Source: Lodderomyces elongisporus (lineage: Eukaryota > Ascomycota > Pichiomycetes > Serinales > Debaryomycetaceae). Taken from it: 64,000 bases of DNA. Below the pieces are notes generated by a model. It was not told the DNA's origin. It saw nothing but the letters and a program-made list of their open reading frames with translations, and did no database searches. Shown one piece after another: positions 29,227 through 40,407 of the stretch. The DNA is taken from contig NC_083673.1 in NCBI RefSeq assembly GCF_030384665.1, forward strand, positions 2,923,501 to 2,987,500. The letters are read 5' to 3'. How positions within the stretch are numbered: position 1 is the stretch's first letter; every line of letters begins with the position of its first letter. Both the position numbers and the translations under genes were made by a program.

Positions 29227-31131
29227 TTAAACCCTTAATGGACTTGCAATCCTGGGACTGCCAAATCTAACCGAGTCATCCACACTAGATACATCATCAA
29301 ATTGAGGACTCATTGGTGGAGATATCATAGTGCTATCATACCCCAACTGCCCAACTTGTTGCTGCTGTTGTTGCTGTTGTTGCACTTGCAATTGTTGTTG
29401 CTGTTGCTGCTGTTGTTGTCTTTCAAACAATTTCCCGACATTTCCTGAGCCACGATATGGTTTCTTATTCATCAACTGCATTATCCTGTCTTGTATGATA
29501 TCCTCCATCTGAAACTGATTCATTTGGATGTGGTACTGCTGGGCAAACGCATTATGGGCCTCTGTTGTCGACAAGTACTGATAGTGTGGCAAAGATGGGT
29601 AGCCAAACAACATCGAGTCAGGGTTGGCTTTTTCACTGAGCAAATGCTTGGGTCTACCATACAATTTAAATGCATCAATTGCTGGTATAAAGTTTCTAAT
29701 CATTGTCTCAGCAGCATCAACACCAGGGTGTGGTACAGGCATTATATAGATCAGACTAGTGGGGACAAATGCATCTTTATGTTTCTTGAAAAATGAAGAG
29801 TCATTTTTGCTCATATCAAAGGAATTGGTGGTGTCTGATCTTGTTCTTGCGTGTGTTTTGGGATTGGCTTGATTGAAAAATGAACTTGTTGAGTTTACAG
29901 ATCCCGATCTTGATCTGGACCTGGATCTAGTTTGGGAGCCTGATGAGGAGATGGAGTTTAAAGAAGCCATTGAGGAAAGAGATTTGATCGAATCTGATCT
30001 TGAGATCGACTGGTTCTTGGCGATAATCTTTCGTGGTTCTTGCAGTTGCAATTGTGGATTCAGGTTCGATGTTTGGGAGTAGGGGAAAACGTGTTCGAAT
30101 TTTTTGCTCACGTGAACATTGCCCAAGGCATTCATTATCGAATTCAGTTCAACGAGATTGAGTTGTTCTGGAAACACATTGTAAATGTGGGCCAAGTCGG
30201 ATATATATGCAATAAGGTACTTTTTGTGCATTTTTTTGTCAGAAGGGTAAAACTCGATGCGCCCAAGGTGGTGTTTGTCGCTGGGTAAAATCACCATGTA
30301 TACTTTGATCCATTTAGGCGACACTTCGGGCAATCTGATATTGCACCAATCGAAATGAGGAAACCTCTTTTTGTGTGATAACAAAACGTGGATGTCCAGT
30401 AATTTGGAGCCTCTTGCAGACAACAAAACCGCAGTGAATGCTTCGTTCAACTTGACGTATTCAAACTTGGACAAGGCAATTGCACTAAGCCATTTCACCA
30501 AATCTCCCTTGTGGAAATTTATCGTAACATCCTTGAATGCGAGCAAGTTGTTAATCACCTCGTACTTGGCATCCATGATATCAAAGGTTCTAAACTTGTA
30601 TTCATCATCAATATCGACATCGACATCTGCTCTTGAAATCTGCCATGTTAACTGTTGTCCGACGAGTTGTGCATAGACTTCGATCCATACATCGCCCTCG
30701 CCTAGAATCTGGAATGCGCCATGGCAATATGTGCGTATTTGGTTGGCTCTGATAAGTGTATCTATAGGTTTGAACTTCACAAGCTCTTCGTTGAAGGATG
30801 ATTTTGGTTCTTGTTGTTGTAGTTGTTGTTGATGTTGATATTGATGTTGTTGTTGTTGTGGTAATGGTAATGGTGGTGGTAAAGGTGCATCAGGACTATT
30901 TTCGGCTGAAGTTACAGAGACTTCTTCGTCGTTGCCCAATACAAAGTTGTCGTTGCTTTTTCCACTGCCGCTACTGCTATTGTAGCTTCTACTTGCATCG
31001 CTTCTGCTTCCTTCGCTTCCATCGGATCTCTCTCCAGAAAGCAGCAAGTTGTCTATATCCTCGCTATTTGGTTTCTTGTTTCTTGATAGCGGAGACTTGA
31101 TCCGGATCGGCGTAGATTTAAATAATGCCAT
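29227..31131 (-). CDS. PH-domain protein of the CAF120/SKG3 family
   Basis: This 634-residue protein starts MALFKSTPIRIKSPLSRNKK and has a Ser/Gly-rich and Gln-rich N-terminal region. A PH-like domain follows (about residues 125-225; CHGAFQILGEGDVWIEVYAQL, FHKGDLVKWLSAIALSKFEY), then a second conserved block (about 245-345; LSHKKRFPHFDWCNIRLPEVSPKW, GRIEFYPSDKKMHKKYLIAYI), and a conserved C-terminal block near 457-520 (LIYIMPVPHPGVDAAETMI, LYGRPKHLLSE). This layout matches yeast Skg3 and Caf120, a paralogue pair; Caf120 is associated with the CCR4-NOT complex. The function in a pre-duplication species is not established. Low-complexity Gln runs lie near 95-115 and 580-605. About 4.6 kb of gene-free DNA lies upstream. 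Confidence 0.72.
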   Translation of the reverse strand: MALFKSTPIRIKSPLSRNKKPNSEDIDNLLLSGERSDGSEGSRSDASRSYNSSSGSGKSNDNFVLGNDEEVSVTSAENSPDAPLPPPLPLPQQQQHQYQHQQQLQQQEPKSSFNEELVKFKPIDTLIRANQIRTYCHGAFQILGEGDVWIEVYAQLVGQQLTWQISRADVDVDIDDEYKFRTFDIMDAKYEVINNLLAFKDVTINFHKGDLVKWLSAIALSKFEYVKLNEAFTAVLLSARGSKLLDIHVLLSHKKRFPHFDWCNIRLPEVSPKWIKVYMVILPSDKHHLGRIEFYPSDKKMHKKYLIAYISDLAHIYNVFPEQLNLVELNSIMNALGNVHVSKKFEHVFPYSQTSNLNPQLQLQEPRKIIAKNQSISRSDSIKSLSSMASLNSISSSGSQTRSRSRSRSGSVNSTSSFFNQANPKTHARTRSDTTNSFDMSKNDSSFFKKHKDAFVPTSLIYIMPVPHPGVDAAETMIRNFIPAIDAFKLYGRPKHLLSEKANPDSMLFGYPSLPHYQYLSTTEAHNAFAQQYHIQMNQFQMEDIIQDRIMQLMNKKPYRGSGNVGKLFERQQQQQQQQQLQVQQQQQQQQQVGQLGYDSTMISPPMSPQFDDVSSVDDSVRFGSPRIASPLRV

Positions 31132-31927
31132 GATGTATGAGGTTGGATGCGGATAAATATAATGACGACAATGATAGTTGGAAAATAAAAAATTAAATCG
31201 GAAAATCCAAATTCAAACCACAAGTATTTATAATGGAATGAAAAGTGTTTGATGACAATGGATTGTAGTTGAACCTATTTCCGGATACTACTTCTTTGAA
31301 AAAATTTGATGTTTCAAATGTATAGTATATGTTATTCTTTTTTTATTTTTCTTTTTTGTTTTATTCCTATCTTAGGGGGGGAGGAAGAAGGTAGGGGGCG
31401 GAGAAGGAGTGAGTGAGTAAAGTACTGTAGGGAGATTACAGTATATATACAGTGTTGATATAGCAAAGTTTTCAATACAGAGTTGTGAATAAAGGTGAAG
31501 GCAATAATTATATATTTTGGAAGAAAAAAAGAGAAAAGAGTCGGTGGAAGATGATTAGATATATAGATATAGATATATGGATATATATATATATACAAAT
31601 ATATATACAAATATATAGCCGATGACGAATACGTAAATTACATCATCAATCCGTTTGTCTATTCTTTTTTTTTTTTCTTTCCACTCACTTTTTTAAGTGG
31701 TTTTGCATTAAAAGAAAAGAAATTAAGAAAAAACAAAATTTGGAAAGCAAAATGGAAATTAAAAACCAACAAAGAGATACAGGGAAAACATTAACAATAT
31801 ACACTCTTATACTGCACACCTCTCTTCTTATAGCTTAAAGAAATCCATTTTTGTTATAGACTGTGAGAGTGATGATGAAGAGTATCACAACCGCAACCAC
31901 AACCATAACAACTTTGCATTGGGAGCT

Positions 31928-31963
31928 CTTTTTCTGCCACTTTTTCTGCCACTTTTTCTGCCA
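31928..31963 (+). repeat. Tandem repeat, 12-bp unit x3
   Basis: Three exact copies of CTTTTTCTGCCA in the long gene-free region upstream of the CAF120/SKG3-type gene. Confidence 0.85.
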
Positions 31964-33400
31964 CTTTTGCTGTATCTTTCAAGACTTTGTTTTTTTTGTT
32001 TTTGAATGTTTTTTTCTTATAGTAAATGATGCATTATGCACCACACATTAATTCAAGTCCTTTCAATTTTCAATTTTCCCTTGTTTTGTGTCACTTTTAA
32101 AATCAATTTGTTCCTTTTGGTTCAAATTATTTATCTCTAATTCTGCTCAATCGTTATAGCAACCGAGTTTTAGAAAAGGAAAATAAAAGAGACAAAAGAT
32201 AACCAAAACGAAAATTGAGCAGTAACAATGTAGATTAAGGGAGGTTAGGGAAAGAGTCTTTACTTCACTTTACTTTACTTCACTATACTTTCGCAATCCT
32301 TCTATGTGCTATTTTTTTTCTATACAAAATTCTGATGGGTAAGGAACGATAAGAAAGGATGGAACTTATATTTGTTCTGTAGAAAACAGCAAGCTAAAAC
32401 AATACCTAAAATATTATGAAATGAAATTGGGAGAGAGAACGAGAGAAAGAGAGAAAGAGATAGAGAAAGATTAATAAAATTAAACAAGTTTATTGCTTGC
32501 TCACATAATAATAGAGATGTGTGGGAGGTAGGAGATGGCAGAGGTATTAAGCCCCTGCTACTAGTGGCTGTGTCTTGGTGGAAAGAAAGAAGAGAAATGC
32601 AGAGTAGCGTAGCGTACTGTACAAAGCAAGTGAAGGTGCTGAGGAAGAGGAGGACGGGGAAGAAAGAATAGAGGTAGAGGAAGACGAAGAAGAAGAAGAT
32701 AATGTAGTTATCTGTGACAGCAAGCTAAGAAATAGAATGTACATTATAGTCATCGTCAAGGGAAGCAATTATCAAGCCAAAATTTCGGCTTCATGAAAAA
32801 AAAAAAAAAAAAAAAAAGAAATAGGTACTGGGAAATATCGGACTCTTAGCCAAACCAATGGTAGAGATGATCTGAAAAGTGTGCAATGATGAAATAGATG
32901 AATTCACATCTTACTAAACAACCAAAGCCACAAACAAATGTTATGATACCCTTTCCTTTATTAACGAACAATAACAACACTGATGCAATAACTTGGATAA
33001 ATTAAATTTAAAATTAAATGAATAAAAAGTAAAATAAAGAGTAAAAAATGATGGGAAGATAAAGTTGTATACGCAGATTCGAGATTTAAGATAAGACGGA
33101 CACGATTGGCAAAGATTTCAAAAAAAACATAATCAAAGGTTGGTTAAAGAGGATTAGAAAAATTTTCTACTAACCACTCATCCAAACGGCATTATTGTAA
33201 ATTAAGTGAGAGGTATAGAATAAAATAGAAATAGGGGAGGGGGGGAATAGGGAAAGGTGGAAACTTCAGTAGCGAATAGAATGCTACTAAACGCTAATTG
33301 GAAGTAGTCAAGTGGAAGTTCATAACCCTCCACACTTTTTTTATTATTATTATTTTCATTTCCTTTTTTTTTTTGGCAAAATTTTGTAAACGATGTAAGC

Positions 33401-33440
33401 TATGTTGACTATGCTGACTATGCTGACTATGTTGACTATG
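33401..33440 (+). repeat. Tandem repeat, 9-bp unit x4
   Basis: Four copies of TATGYTGAC (Y alternates T, C, C, T) plus a partial fifth, in the same gene-free region. Confidence 0.85.
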
Positions 33441-35733
33441 TAAAGTTTGTGAAACTCAACAGAATTCTTGGTTTCTCATGTTTGAAGATGAAGAGGGGGA
33501 AGAAGAAGAAGAAGAAGAAATCGACTATTTGCAAACCACGTCAAATGGACAAATGGACAAGAGTATATGAACTGCAATGATGTCATCGACTGAGTTTGTG
33601 CGTGAGTGCGTGAGTCAGTGGGTCAGTGAAGTGGAGTGAGGGGGAGTTGTTGCGATTGCGATTGCGGAAATATCCATATGCAAGTGCTCATCTCCGGAAT
33701 CGCAGGAGCATGTAATGAAACAATCTCAACATAATGTTTTATACACCAAGCATTTAATGGAGAAGGAAGGAAGGGGGGGGAGGGAGGTGGTAAGAGAGTG
33801 TGTGTATGTGTGTGAAAGAGAAGGAGAGAAAGAAAGAAAGAAAGAAAGAAAGAATTAGAGTAAGAATAAAACAACAGGGCTGTGTTTTTATTCTGTTCAA
33901 ACCTTCTTTCGAGTTTTCGCCAACATTTATCCACTTGTGTGTGGGTGTTGTGTGTGTACGTATATACACACTACTCTTTATATACATTACATTCAGGCAC
34001 ACAGAAGAGTAGTGTTTTTGGAAGAGGCTATGCTCTAGTCTGCTATAATATGTCAGGGAAATGGAAACGGAAACAAAAATCAAAATGAACAAAGAAGTCT
34101 TACCCCTGAAAAGGGGATGGAAGACAGAGGGGGTGGGGGAGGGGGAAGTTTGAAACAAGAGGACAAAGAACGGGTTATATTCGCTGGGGAAAGTATAAAC
34201 CTCGATGTAATTGTACATATCAAACATGGCTGTGTTCCTGACATATTTCCAACTATACAGATTCTTCCTCACCCAAAGCAAATCAAAGTAAACCAGAGCA
34301 AAGCAAGGCAAACCACATCGTAAAAATTGAAACTTTGAGTAAATCTTCCAAAAAAAAAAAATAATACAAATAATAATACATCAAGTACAAACGTTGAAGA
34401 GAATGAAACACAAACAGATACAAAAGAATTTATGAAGGAGGCAGATGAAGTGGCGGAGAAGGTGGTTTGCTATTGTTCTAACAAAAGTTGTTACATAAAC
34501 AATTTTTAATTTTATTAAAAAAAAATAAAGGAAATAAAAAAAGGAAAAGTAGAATAAAACGTGGTATGCTGTAACAGACTCTTCTCTACCCTACTCTACC
34601 CTACTCTACACACAAGACAATAGTACTCAACGTTGCTACTTCTTTTACCCTTGTTTCCATCTTCTTTCTCTTTTTTTTTTGGACTAGTAAATATAAATGC
34701 ATGTTTCCAGTATATATTTTTTTTTACTTTTTAAGCCGTGGTGAGTAAATGCACTTGTAATCACAATCGTTTCAGTTTTCCTACTTTTTTTTTTACTTTA
34801 TCTTCATTTCACCTTAAAACTCTGACTGATCAAAAGTGAAAAGAAGATAATAATAAAATAGAGCAAAAAGAAAAAAGTAAAGTAGAAAGAGAGATGAACT
34901 TTAAAATTTTTGAAATGGATATTTTGTAGTTTTCCTAAGCGTCGTCTGACACAATATTTCAAACAGCAACCATAACTGAATAATATTCCAGTTCTAGATT
35001 TCGAACTTTAAGTAGATTGACTTCCGGAAATTTCTTTTGGTTTGCTTCTCTTTTGCATCTTCTTTTTTAATGAATTCTTAAATTATACCATTGCTCTCTG
35101 CAAAGTTCCTATCAAGTGCCGAGTTTGAAACAAGTAAAATATCCAACAAACCGTATCTCCTTCAATTACATTTGGTCACCAGAGCAACAGGAAAGGTGGA
35201 AAAAATAACCCATATGCCGCATAAAACTAACCAACCAACAAACTACTTCGCCAACAGAATATCTCATTTCCTCTTGATCCAACTACCGGGGGAAAAAATA
35301 AAATAAAGGAAAAAGAAAAAGAAAACGAAAACGAAAACGAAAAAGAACTTGTCTTTTGCCAAGTATAACTTTATTTCATCACACATAGATAAGATCTTGA
35401 CGGATACGAGACAGCACAATAGTTGCTAATCGGTGACCCTAGCTTCAAGGACAATTCGGAAAAGGCTAAAACTTTCGGGGAAGGTGAAAGTTAGGAAAAA
35501 GAAGAAAACATGCTCCAACATGCCCTATAAAGCAGTGAATTCTTTTATTATTCAATTTCCCCTCATCCAATTCTTTTCACATCATAGTCATAATCATCAA
35601 TAATCAATACTTTTCGCTTTTTCTACTTTCGCCTCCGTCTTTTCATTTTTCCCCCGCAATATTATACGTTTTCATTTTATTGAATTTGTTTTGTTTCTCA
35701 ATTGTTCTTTTTTTTTTTTGGTTATTTTTTATT

Positions 35734-36705
35734 TCAAACTTCAATCTCTTTAACCATGATCCCTTCCTTGCATTGTGATAAGCTATCCAACACTTTTACA
35801 CTTGGATTCTCCGTCCCAACTTCATCGTTTCCTTCCTTTCCATTAAACTCTAAAATACATGAACTTCCACCATACAAGATGTCATCTTCCATACCCACAC
35901 GGTTGCAGCAAATCACATTCACCTTGGTGTTTTTTTCACTCCACCATTTGGGCATAAAGCTGTACTTGTGTGATAAAAATGGGAAAAACCTCAATATCCA
36001 GTAGTTTATAGTCAGATTGCATGGCTCGTCCTTCAAATCAGTAGATGGCTTTTCCGCTTGTTCTTTGAATAAGGATGGTGAATTGGGTGAAAGCCACGCC
36101 ATGGGACAAATCACTAGTTGTGATTTGCTCTGGTAGCAAGCACGCGAGAATTCAAATGCCTGAAAAGGTGCTTCAAACTTGTATGGGTTGAGATCCATGC
36201 ATATACCGAAATTTGTAACAACTTTTTCTTTGCCTGATTTGAACTCCACATTTATTGGTGTAAATGATTTTTGTGGGTTTTCTAAACATCCCCATACCTG
36301 GTCTGTTTCGTAAAGAAATGTTTTACGGTAATTGTGTATAATATTTCCCTGTCGATCAAATACGGCACAGGAATTGTAGATATTCAAGTTGGGCTCTTGT
36401 AAACAGTCTTTTGAGTTTTTACTGCATTCAGGATAACCAATTACAGTAAAACAATTATGTTTTCGACTGATTTCCTGTGCAAATTCCAAACTGGGTCCAA
36501 ATTGCGTGGGAGACTCCAAGAATGGTTTGATGTGTGAAGCCGATGCAAAATTATAGCCAGTGATGGCGAGTTCTGAGAGCACAACGAGATCAAGCTGGCT
36601 GTCATCCTTGGGGATTGAAGATAAAAGTGATTTGCATTTCAGAATATTCTGTTGAGGTTGGCCCAAGAGAGAGTTGATTTGTAGGACTGCAACTCGCAAC
36701 TTCAT
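35734..36705 (-). CDS. NTA1: Protein N-terminal amidase (NTA1)
   Basis: This 323-residue nitrilase-fold protein deamidates N-terminal Asn/Gln so that proteins enter the Arg/N-degron pathway. The catalytic triad is visible: Glu45 in VVLSELAITGYNF, Lys128 in NYRKTFLYETD and Cys169 in NFGICMDLNPYKF. The order, spacing and the MDLNPY context are those of yeast Nta1, as is CPMAWLSP downstream. It is shorter than yeast Nta1 (about 457 residues), ending soon after the core. The stop lies next to the long gene-free region. The ATG at 36705 starts directly with the first beta strand (MKLRVAVLQINSLLG), so no targeting sequence is present, and the protein is probably cytosolic. Confidence 0.9.
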   Translation of the reverse strand: MKLRVAVLQINSLLGQPQQNILKCKSLLSSIPKDDSQLDLVVLSELAITGYNFASASHIKPFLESPTQFGPSLEFAQEISRKHNCFTVIGYPECSKNSKDCLQEPNLNIYNSCAVFDRQGNIIHNYRKTFLYETDQVWGCLENPQKSFTPINVEFKSGKEKVVTNFGICMDLNPYKFEAPFQAFEFSRACYQSKSQLVICPMAWLSPNSPSLFKEQAEKPSTDLKDEPCNLTINYWILRFFPFLSHKYSFMPKWWSEKNTKVNVICCNRVGMEDDILYGGSSCILEFNGKEGNDEVGTENPSVKVLDSLSQCKEGIMVKEIEV

Positions 36706-38473
36706 TGAGTAGAGGGAAGGGGGGGCGGTGAAAGTGAAATAAAAAAGGGATGGTTTGCTTAAGGGTTCTTTCCTATTTGGTATTATTATCTATTTTTTCC
36801 AAAAAAAAAAACAAGAAAAAACAAGAAAAAACGGAGAAGTAGCCAAAGGTTGTGAATATAAAAATATGATCTTATTGTAGGAAGATGTAGCCTCTTCTTT
36901 TAACTTGAACTTGAAAAGAATTAAGCCAAATTTTTAATCATTTTTGATTTTTATTTGGTAATTTTTTTGGCGCAATTCCCACCAGAACAAAAAAAAAAAT
37001 TGTAAAAAAAAAACTAAGCAAAACAAAACAAAGCAAAACAAAACAAAGCAAAACAATACGAAATCAAATCATTGCAGAGCCAATACCAATAATTCACCAC
37101 TGACTATTGTCAAACGATGTGGTCTTCCTTTTTTTTCTTCGTTTTTTTTTCTCTATTTGTTATTGATCTTCTTTTTCTGTACTTTGTCAAGATCAAAGAT
37201 TCAAACTATTATGTTTACCAAGAATGTGCTAGCATGCTTTGTTAATTACTCTATTTTTCTTTAATTTTCGTTTCTTATGGCCTAAGCATCAACTGTCTAC
37301 TACAAGTTTTGATAAAATAGTGTTGTTAAAGAAAACGACGGAAAACAGAATACATACACATACAAACACAAACAAAAACAATAAGAACTAAACGACGCTC
37401 CTCTACCACCAAGTTTCATGCATTTTTCTAATATGGTAATTTACAATTGCATAAGCTCACATCGAACATGATGAAGATAAAGAAGTGAGAAGTGAGAAGG
37501 GAAATGTGAAAAGGGAATTGCCAAGAACATGGCAGCTATGTTATGCACTCTCTTAACCTGCCCTTAATTGATCTGCTTACCAAGTTGTAGAGATTAGTTT
37601 GAAGAATTCGATTGGGTGAAACAAAATCCACCAATACTGAGCTTCAAGAGTCCAAAAGAAATAAGAAATGAAAAGAGAACAAAACAAACCAATACATATT
37701 AGAACAAAACAAAACAAGTTATTATCTCTGTTTAGTTGATAAAGTAGAGCATGCAAATAAGGAAGGAGCAATGAGTCTTGCGAACCCTTATTGCATCTTT
37801 GCTCAAAGCCTCCTTTTTTCTATTTCTTTACACTCTTTCTGGTAAACCCTTTACTAACACTAGAGCTGCTACTACTACTCAACCCCTTTCATTTGTCCTT
37901 AGTTCTTCTTTTTCCTTCTACTTCTTCTTCAACGTGTACTTCCGTTTCTACCCATTCATCAAACATATACCGTTTATTGTTCACTTTGTGCAAGTAAAGA
38001 GAGGGAGAGAGGACTAGTAAATGAGCAGATATAAGGATCTCTTCTCTATTGTCTACTTCTTTGTGTGTGTGTGTGTGTGTGTTGTGAAGGAAAGGGGGGG
38101 GGAGGAAGGGAGAAAGGGAAAGAAGGTGGTTTGACTCCATCAACTTTGAAAAGGTACAAACTAATTAATGCACAGTAGTCTGCTAATTGTAATTAACCCA
38201 ATCGAGGCAAAATGGTTATCTTTTTTGTGGCGTGCAAATTTTTCCCAAAAGCACAAAAAGTTCAACACCTTTTTTTTTTTTTTTTTTTTGCAACTTTTTG
38301 CACATTTGTTACGAAACAAACATGATAAAGTAATTTTAGAATTATAATATATATATATATATATATACAAGGTAAAAAAAACAAAAGAGTATGAAAACTT
38401 TTGATTCTTTTGATAAATAACGACATAGAAATGCATCTTCCATGTATTTTCATTCTCTACTGTGAATCCATAT

Positions 38474-38519
38474 ACATATATATATACTTACATTCACATA
38501 CATATATATATACTTACAT
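38474..38519 (+). repeat. Direct repeat of 20 bp, two copies
   Basis: ACATATATATATACTTACAT occurs exactly twice with a 26-bp period, in the divergent region upstream of the 40408 gene. Confidence 0.85.
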
Positions 38520-39742
38520 ACACACACATACTATGGCGATCTCGCTAGCTCGTTTGCTAATTCTCTCTATGTCGCCTATGTTTTCTCCCTCTTCTTTCAA
38601 ATTTTAAAATTGCAAACGTTCATCTATACTATAATTTGTATCGTCTATTGTTGTTATTATTGATAAATCAAATGTGTGTTACAGAATTTTGGAAATCACA
38701 AACTCTTAAACTGATCTTGTATAGCTGTCAAAAAAGAAAAAAGGTAAATCCAATTTTAAACTCTCTCACCATCTATCTACACTGTTATATTAGACTAAGA
38801 TCTGGCTCAGAGCAAAGGAACGTTTATTATTGTGATTCTTATCACCCTCTTTTCCCCTGATTTTCTTGTTTTCTTTCTTGTTTGACTCTATTTTGGTTTC
38901 ATTTTGGTTTCATTTTGGTTTCATTTTGTTTTCAATTTGGCTCTCGACAAAAGTTTGTACTATACAAGTCTCTCGTCGTCTAAACCACAACCATCGTCAA
39001 TTTCCGTTTTCTTTATTATTATTATTCTTCTTCTTGTTCTTCTTCTTTTTTCTCTAATTTTATTTTTTTTTCTTCTCTTGCATTCTACACTTTATTATCC
39101 TAGGTCTATGAAAGTAACCAATTAGGACAGCGAAAGAAGAAAAAAAGTTTGCAGTTTGTCATCATTAAAAATTTTTCCCACTTTTTCCCGCTTTTTCCAC
39201 TCTTTCCACTCTTTCATTGCATGTGGTTTCAGCCAAGACAAGTAAATGCTGGTTTATGTAGTCATACTGGGTGGTGGTGGTGGTGACAATACATGGTGAA
39301 GATGAATGATCTACATTTTTTTGTTTATATGAATTACAATAAAATAAACAATACTCACCACTCGATGAGGCCCTCATAACCACAACAATAGTCTTTTAGT
39401 ATTGTACAAGAATTGTATTAGCCTTATTGAACAGGGATTTGTGCATTATCATACCTTTTACTTGTTCTCCTCTTTCAACACGTCCAATTCGTTTCTCATA
39501 TACAAAAAAGAAAAAAAAGAAAGGACGAGACGTGTAGTCTTTGTTTTTTTCATCCTCGATTGCAAAACCCTCACTCACTAATTTAACCCAAAGGAGTATC
39601 ATCAGGAGATATAGACACAATAACTACGAAGTATTAATTTGAAAACAATGGTTGTCCATTTGGGATTTGCATCTTTTCCTTTTTTTTTCATTGTTTGTGT
39701 TGGATTCCAACTTTGGTAATCAGGTGCAGTAGTAAGCCTCTT

Positions 39743-39768
39743 CCCTTTTCCCCCCTCCCCCTCCCCCC
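39743..39768 (-). repeat. C-run on plus strand (G-quadruplex pattern on minus)
   Basis: Runs CCC-TTTT-CCCCCC-T-CCCCC-T-CCCCCC give four G-tracts with loops of 1, 1 and 4 bases on the minus strand. It lies about 650 bp upstream of the 40408 gene. Confidence 0.7.
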
Positions 39769-40407
39769 AAGAAAATAAATAATTAAAAATAAATATAAAT
39801 TAATAATAAAAAAAAAAGATTGTTATATTTTTTTTAATTTCCCTTTTTCTTTTTTTAACATCCAATCGATTAAGATTATCAGACAAAGGAACACATAAAC
39901 AAAATGTGTTAATTACCAACACCACCCCTCTCCTCCTCTTTACCACTCCAATTGTTTTTTTTTTCTAGAAATTCATATTTAAATGTGTTGATCTCCGCTT
40001 TCTCCTTTATCCAACTCGTAGTTATAGATTTACCAAAAAGAAAAAAACGAAAAAGAAACAAATTTCAAATTTCAAATTTCATCTTTACTTTGGAAACATC
40101 TACAACTTTATCCTCAACATCAACATCAATATATTTATCGCCCCTACTTTATACCCTCTCCCCCACCTTCCACTTCCATTTCGACTTGCACTTGCACTTT
40201 AACTCGCCGCACTCGCCGCACTCGCTCTACTCAAGTCTTTTATCTCACCCCCCCCCCCTAGAATCTAAAGTATCGTTATTCTCCCCGCAAAACATCCACA
40301 TTTACCACCATTTGTTTCTTGTTCTTCAGATTTACTTATTGTCTATTTTTTATTTTTTATTTTTTATTTTTTGCAACCAACATTCTTTTTAACGGATAAT
40401 ATACAAA

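Larger units (their letters stand above)
31132..35733. other. Longest gene-free region, 4.6 kb
   Basis: This separates the CAF120/SKG3-type gene (start at 31131) from the stop of NTA1, so almost all of it is upstream of CAF120/SKG3. No credible CDS is visible; small frames on both strands are built from T/A or TC tracts. It carries G-runs (31373-31400, 33234-33252, 33772-33790, 34129-34145), a 12-bp x3 repeat (31928-31963), a 9-bp x4 repeat (33401-33440), a poly-A run (32798-32817) and a possible box C/D RNA (32881-32988, discussed in findings). An unannotated noncoding RNA or a spliced short gene cannot be excluded. Confidence 0.6.
36706..40407. other. Long divergent intergenic region, 3.7 kb
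   Basis: A gene-free region between NTA1 (-) and an unrecognised plus-strand gene. It contains poly-A blocks, (CAAAA)n with CAAAG variants (about 37013-37062), a T19 run (38271-38289), a TA run (38347-38367), an exact 20-bp direct repeat (38474-38493 and 38500-38519), and C-runs (39743-39768 and 40245-40258). A 146-codon frame at 39952-40392 lacks an ATG and is T/C-tract sequence. Confidence 0.6.

Noticed and set aside
33754..34311. 185-codon frame on the minus strand
   Set aside because: Composition follows TC-tracts and a (CTTT)n repeat (poly-Phe/Leu/Ser); no domain. Could be revisited with RNA data.
39952..40392. 146-codon frame directly upstream of the 40408 gene
   Set aside because: It begins at a TTG, is T/C-tract sequence and more likely lies in the leader.
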